Shown here piece by piece: positions 63,181 through 64,000 of a DNA stretch of 64,000 bases. Position 1 is the stretch's first letter. Each line of letters starts with the position of its first letter. The stretch comes from a virus: IMG/VR virus record IMGVR_UViG_3300045902_000666, positions 1 to 64,000 of that record. The stretch is one strand, 5' to 3'. Below the pieces are notes generated by a model. That model was not told where the DNA came from, did no database searches, and saw nothing but the letters and a program-made list of their open reading frames with translations. Made by a program: the position numbers and the translations under genes.

Positions 63181-64000
63181 CACAGCTAAAGCAGGTGGGC
63201 TTGTAACTGACTTCTCAAATGAAAAGTCGCTACCATAGGCAGATTGACCTCTACCCAATAAACGAATGTTTAAAGCACCATTAAAATCAGCATTAGAAGA
63301 ATGAACGCAAGCCCTACATACAAATTCACTTTGACTTTTCCTATTGGCCTTTTCAATATGCCCGCATTGACTACATCTCTGCGAAGTATATTGAGGATTA
63401 ACAAGCAAAACTGGAACGCCAGCAATCTGCGCCTTGTAGGTTATGAAACTTCTCAACTGATTAAAAGCCCAAGAACTTTGTTTGGCTCTTTGATTATGCC
63501 TAACCTTTGTCCTCGTTCTTATGCCACTCAAATTCTCAATGGCAATAGCCCGATTCGTGTCTTTGGCAACCTTAACAAGTTCTTTGCTTATTTTATGGTT
63601 AGTATCTTTTTTAAATTTCGCTTCTTTACCAGAAATTTTTTTAAGTCGTCTTTTAGCAGATTTCGTTCCAACTGCCTGCAATTTGGCTCTGAGGTTAGAA
63701 TACCATTGTCGTATTTCTTCTGTTTGTTTTCCAGAATAACTTTTACCATCAGAAGTAGTTGCTATTTGTACAATACCAAAATCCACACCCAATACATCTT
63801 CAAAATCATTAACATTTTCATCAGGAATTTCACAAGTAGCAAGCAAATAAAATGTACCTTTAATGTATGCAAGGTCGCTTTCTCCTTGCTGATATTTCAA
63901 AAGTTTTTCCTGTCTTTGCCCAATCAGATAGGGAATGATTTGCCTGCCGTTTACAGTCCAAATACTTACTTCTTTTCTAATAGTTTTATATCTCAAAATA
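63172..64000 (-). CDS. tnpB: TnpB RNA-guided nuclease (partial at window edge)
   Basis: About 275 residues visible: LGVDFGIVQIATTSDG, RAIAIENLSGI, zinc finger CSQCGHIEKANRKSQSEFVC and NADFNGALNI. The N-terminus is beyond the right edge. Right-side end has CCCACAGC..GTGGGC hairpin as in IS605-type elements. This copy differs clearly in sequence from the other two, so it is from another lineage. Confidence 0.8.
   Translation of the reverse strand, partial: ILRYKTIRKEVSIWTVNGRQIIPYLIGQRQEKLLKYQQGESDLAYIKGTFYLLATCEIPDENVNDFEDVLGVDFGIVQIATTSDGKSYSGKQTEEIRQWYSNLRAKLQAVGTKSAKRRLKKISGKEAKFKKDTNHKISKELVKVAKDTNRAIAIENLSGIRTRTKVRHNQRAKQSSWAFNQLRSFITYKAQIAGVPVLLVNPQYTSQRCSQCGHIEKANRKSQSEFVCRACVHSSNADFNGALNIRLLGRGQSAYGSDFSFEKSVTSPPALAVGN

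Noticed and set aside
1-64000. CRISPR arrays
   Set aside because: No regularly spaced direct repeats with unique spacers. Apparent repeats are tRNA arms and promoter boxes.

Overview
This 64 kb window looks like part of a large, AT-rich tailed (jumbo-type) bacteriophage that infects a Bacteroidetes host. Many intergenic regions carry the Bacteroidetes housekeeping promoter signature (a -33 TTTG or TTGAC box and a -7 TAnnTTTG box). Two small lipoproteins and an OmpA-domain protein are of Bacteroidetes style. Nearly all genes lie on the minus strand. More than 45 recognisable tRNA genes and about 10 tRNA fragments are present, interspersed with homing endonuclease genes. No rRNA, CRISPR array or bacterial housekeeping operon is seen.

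Layout. (1) 1-7.3 kb: tRNA array with an RNA ligase, five homing or HNH-type endonucleases and small unknown genes. (2) 8.2-13.8 kb: a plus-strand island with an IS1595-type transposase, a small HTH-like protein and a 1421-residue fusion of zinc-knuckle repeats, SF2 helicase and Rrp8-like methyltransferase. (3) 13.8-24.6 kb: proteins with a shared N-terminal peptide (two ADP-ribosyltransferase-like, one kinase-like, one 800-residue protein), a short class-I release factor with two in-frame TGA codons, and two structured non-coding RNA regions, one about 860 nt long. (4) 24.5-31 kb: a second dense tRNA array. (5) 31-51 kb: a TnpB gene, an AAA+ ATPase, an ABC permease and ATPase, a substrate-binding/OmpA fusion, coiled-coil membrane proteins, a J-domain protein, an alarmone-hydrolase-like HD protein and unknowns. 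(6) 51-64 kb: a third tRNA cluster with an arginyl-tRNA-synthetase-like gene, an amber-suppressor tRNA, a peptidyl-tRNA-hydrolase-like gene, two more TnpB genes that interrupt phage genes, and two HAD phosphatases.

Main observation. The tRNA arrays contain genes with abnormal order. A tRNA-Tyr (26611-26715) and a tRNA-Asn (5812-5903) have the 3' half upstream of the 5' half, as in circularly permuted tRNA genes. A tRNA-Met (30602-30731) carries a 60-nt insertion. In all three the break falls between tRNA positions 28 and 29. Joining the halves restores a perfect 5-bp anticodon stem in the Tyr and Asn genes, and a stem of 4 bp plus one A-A mismatch in the Met gene. A recurring hairpin (GUGGC..GUUAC followed by UUCG) sits just before the break and also occurs elsewhere. 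The phage encodes an RNA ligase inside the array, so a phage tRNA splicing or circularisation pathway is a testable idea. Recombination wreckage of tRNA genes is the competing explanation.

A translation-remodelling theme runs through the window: tRNAs, ligase, ArgRS-like enzyme, release factor, peptidyl-tRNA hydrolase, suppressor tRNA and alarmone hydrolase. Several genes carry frameshifts near A-runs, so some lesions may be assembly errors.
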